A stretch of 64,000 nucleotides of DNA from Spartinivicinus poritis (GTDB taxonomy: Bacteria > Pseudomonadota > Gammaproteobacteria > Pseudomonadales > Zooshikellaceae). Below, piece by piece: positions 63,566 through 64,000 of the stretch; the first letter of the stretch is position 1, and the number at the start of each line of letters is the position of its first letter. The notes below the pieces were generated by a model. That model searched no databases and was not told the DNA's origin. It saw nothing but the letters and a program-made list of their open reading frames with translations. Both the position numbers and the translations under genes were made by a program. The stretch lies in the NCBI RefSeq assembly GCF_028858535.1, contig NZ_JAPMOU010000003.1, positions 62,001-126,000 of the forward strand, written 5' to 3'.

Positions 63566-64000
63566 CTAGGTGAATTGCATGTTTTCAACCTCTCTTCGCT
63601 TGGCTGCTAGCATTGTCAGATACGCAATATTACTTTCCCCAAAAGTAATTTTAGCATGAACCTCTTGGCCTGCTTCAAGTGCAGCCACCTGATCACCGTC
63701 CTGGGCATCATACATCTTTAAGGTGAGTTGTGGATTATTTTTCTCAAAGTCAGGAATAATTACCCGTAATTTTTTGCCACTTGCATTTGGGGCAAGTCCC
63801 TCAATAACAAAGCTGTCACCTCTAAAATAATAATCTGCCTTAGTACTAATATTGAAAGGTAACCACAAGACAGTTTCTTCATTTGAATTCAATTCTACCG
63901 TTTTGATGCCACTCGCCCTTGGGGTAAACCGCAATTGATTTTGACCAGCGTTTGGTTGCACACGGTCACTGCCTGCAGAAATAATCAATATATTATTCCC
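63566..64000 (-). CDS. C-terminal part of an unknown protein, N-terminus outside window
   Basis: The frame is open to the right edge, giving about 144 residues. The visible part is beta-rich (TVLWLPFNISTKADYYFRGD, then VIIPDFEKNNPQLTLKMYDA) and looks like one or two sandwich domains at the end of a larger, possibly secreted protein. No family was recognised. Confidence 0.65.
   Translation of the reverse strand, partial: GNNILIISAGSDRVQPNAGQNQLRFTPRASGIKTVELNSNEETVLWLPFNISTKADYYFRGDSFVIEGLAPNASGKKLRVIIPDFEKNNPQLTLKMYDAQDGDQVAALEAGQEVHAKITFGESNIAYLTMLAAKRREVENMQFT

Noticed and set aside
1-64000. CRISPR arrays, prophage genes or att sites
   Set aside because: No regularly spaced repeats, integrase, or phage structural genes were seen.

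Overview
The window is AT-rich gammaproteobacterial DNA. A FabY-type initiating ketoacyl synthase, a GbpA-like chitin-active LPMO, a Prx-Grx fusion and a Ysc-family type III secretion system (T3SS) point to a marine, host- or chitin-associated member of the Oceanospirillales/Hahellaceae area (Zooshikella- or Spartinivicinus-like). That placement is inference from gene content, not from a marker gene. No prophage, CRISPR array or intact transposase was seen.

The left part (1-24000) is a Ysc/Psc-type injectisome locus. A gatekeeper gene (sctW/yopN, cut by the window edge) is divergent from sctN-O-P-Q-R-S-T-U, the same arrangement as yopN/yscN in Yersinia. After sctU come two small unknown genes, an EF-G-like GTPase and an lcrR-like gene. 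Next are a minus-strand operon reading yscB-like chaperone, sctC, D, needle chaperones and needle (E, F, G), I, J, K, L, then an ExsA/LcrF-type AraC activator, then the translocator operon lcrG-like, tip protein, lcrH-like chaperone, sctE (YopB), sctB (YopD), which ends in a clear terminator. sctV, tyeA, sycN and yscX/Y are not in the window and probably lie off its left end. An eroded IS5-type transposase sits between the activator and the translocators.

The middle part (25200-40400) holds mostly ordinary genes: an HDOD protein, tRNA-Ser(GGA), a CobB sirtuin, an RND pump with its adaptor and a DUF4139 protein, a Prx-Grx fusion with a dihydrolipoamide dehydrogenase-like enzyme and a CBS protein, a frameshifted TPR remnant, and an ECF sigma factor overlapping a membrane-anchored VWA/YfbK-type protein.

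The right part (40400-64000) is more accessory. An Rhs locus is split into two secreted polypeptides, with an immunity candidate and a displaced toxin tip with a second immunity candidate. It is followed by a PTP-like phosphatase, FabY, a GlxA-type regulator, YidD, a protein with a ClpX-type zinc finger but no ATPase, a possible clan-CD-like protein, a secreted M28 peptidase, an amidohydrolase, a very small LapA-like retention-module/RTX protein with a candidate LapG cleavage site, a universal stress protein, an orphan type II thioesterase and a four-domain LPMO. A repeat of about 150 bp occurs twice here, and one copy supplies the C-terminus of the M28 peptidase.

The strongest leads for something undescribed are the split Rhs system with its toxin/immunity tail, the minimal retention-module protein, the shortened needle-tip protein, and the N-terminal-domain plus ClpX-zinc-finger protein.
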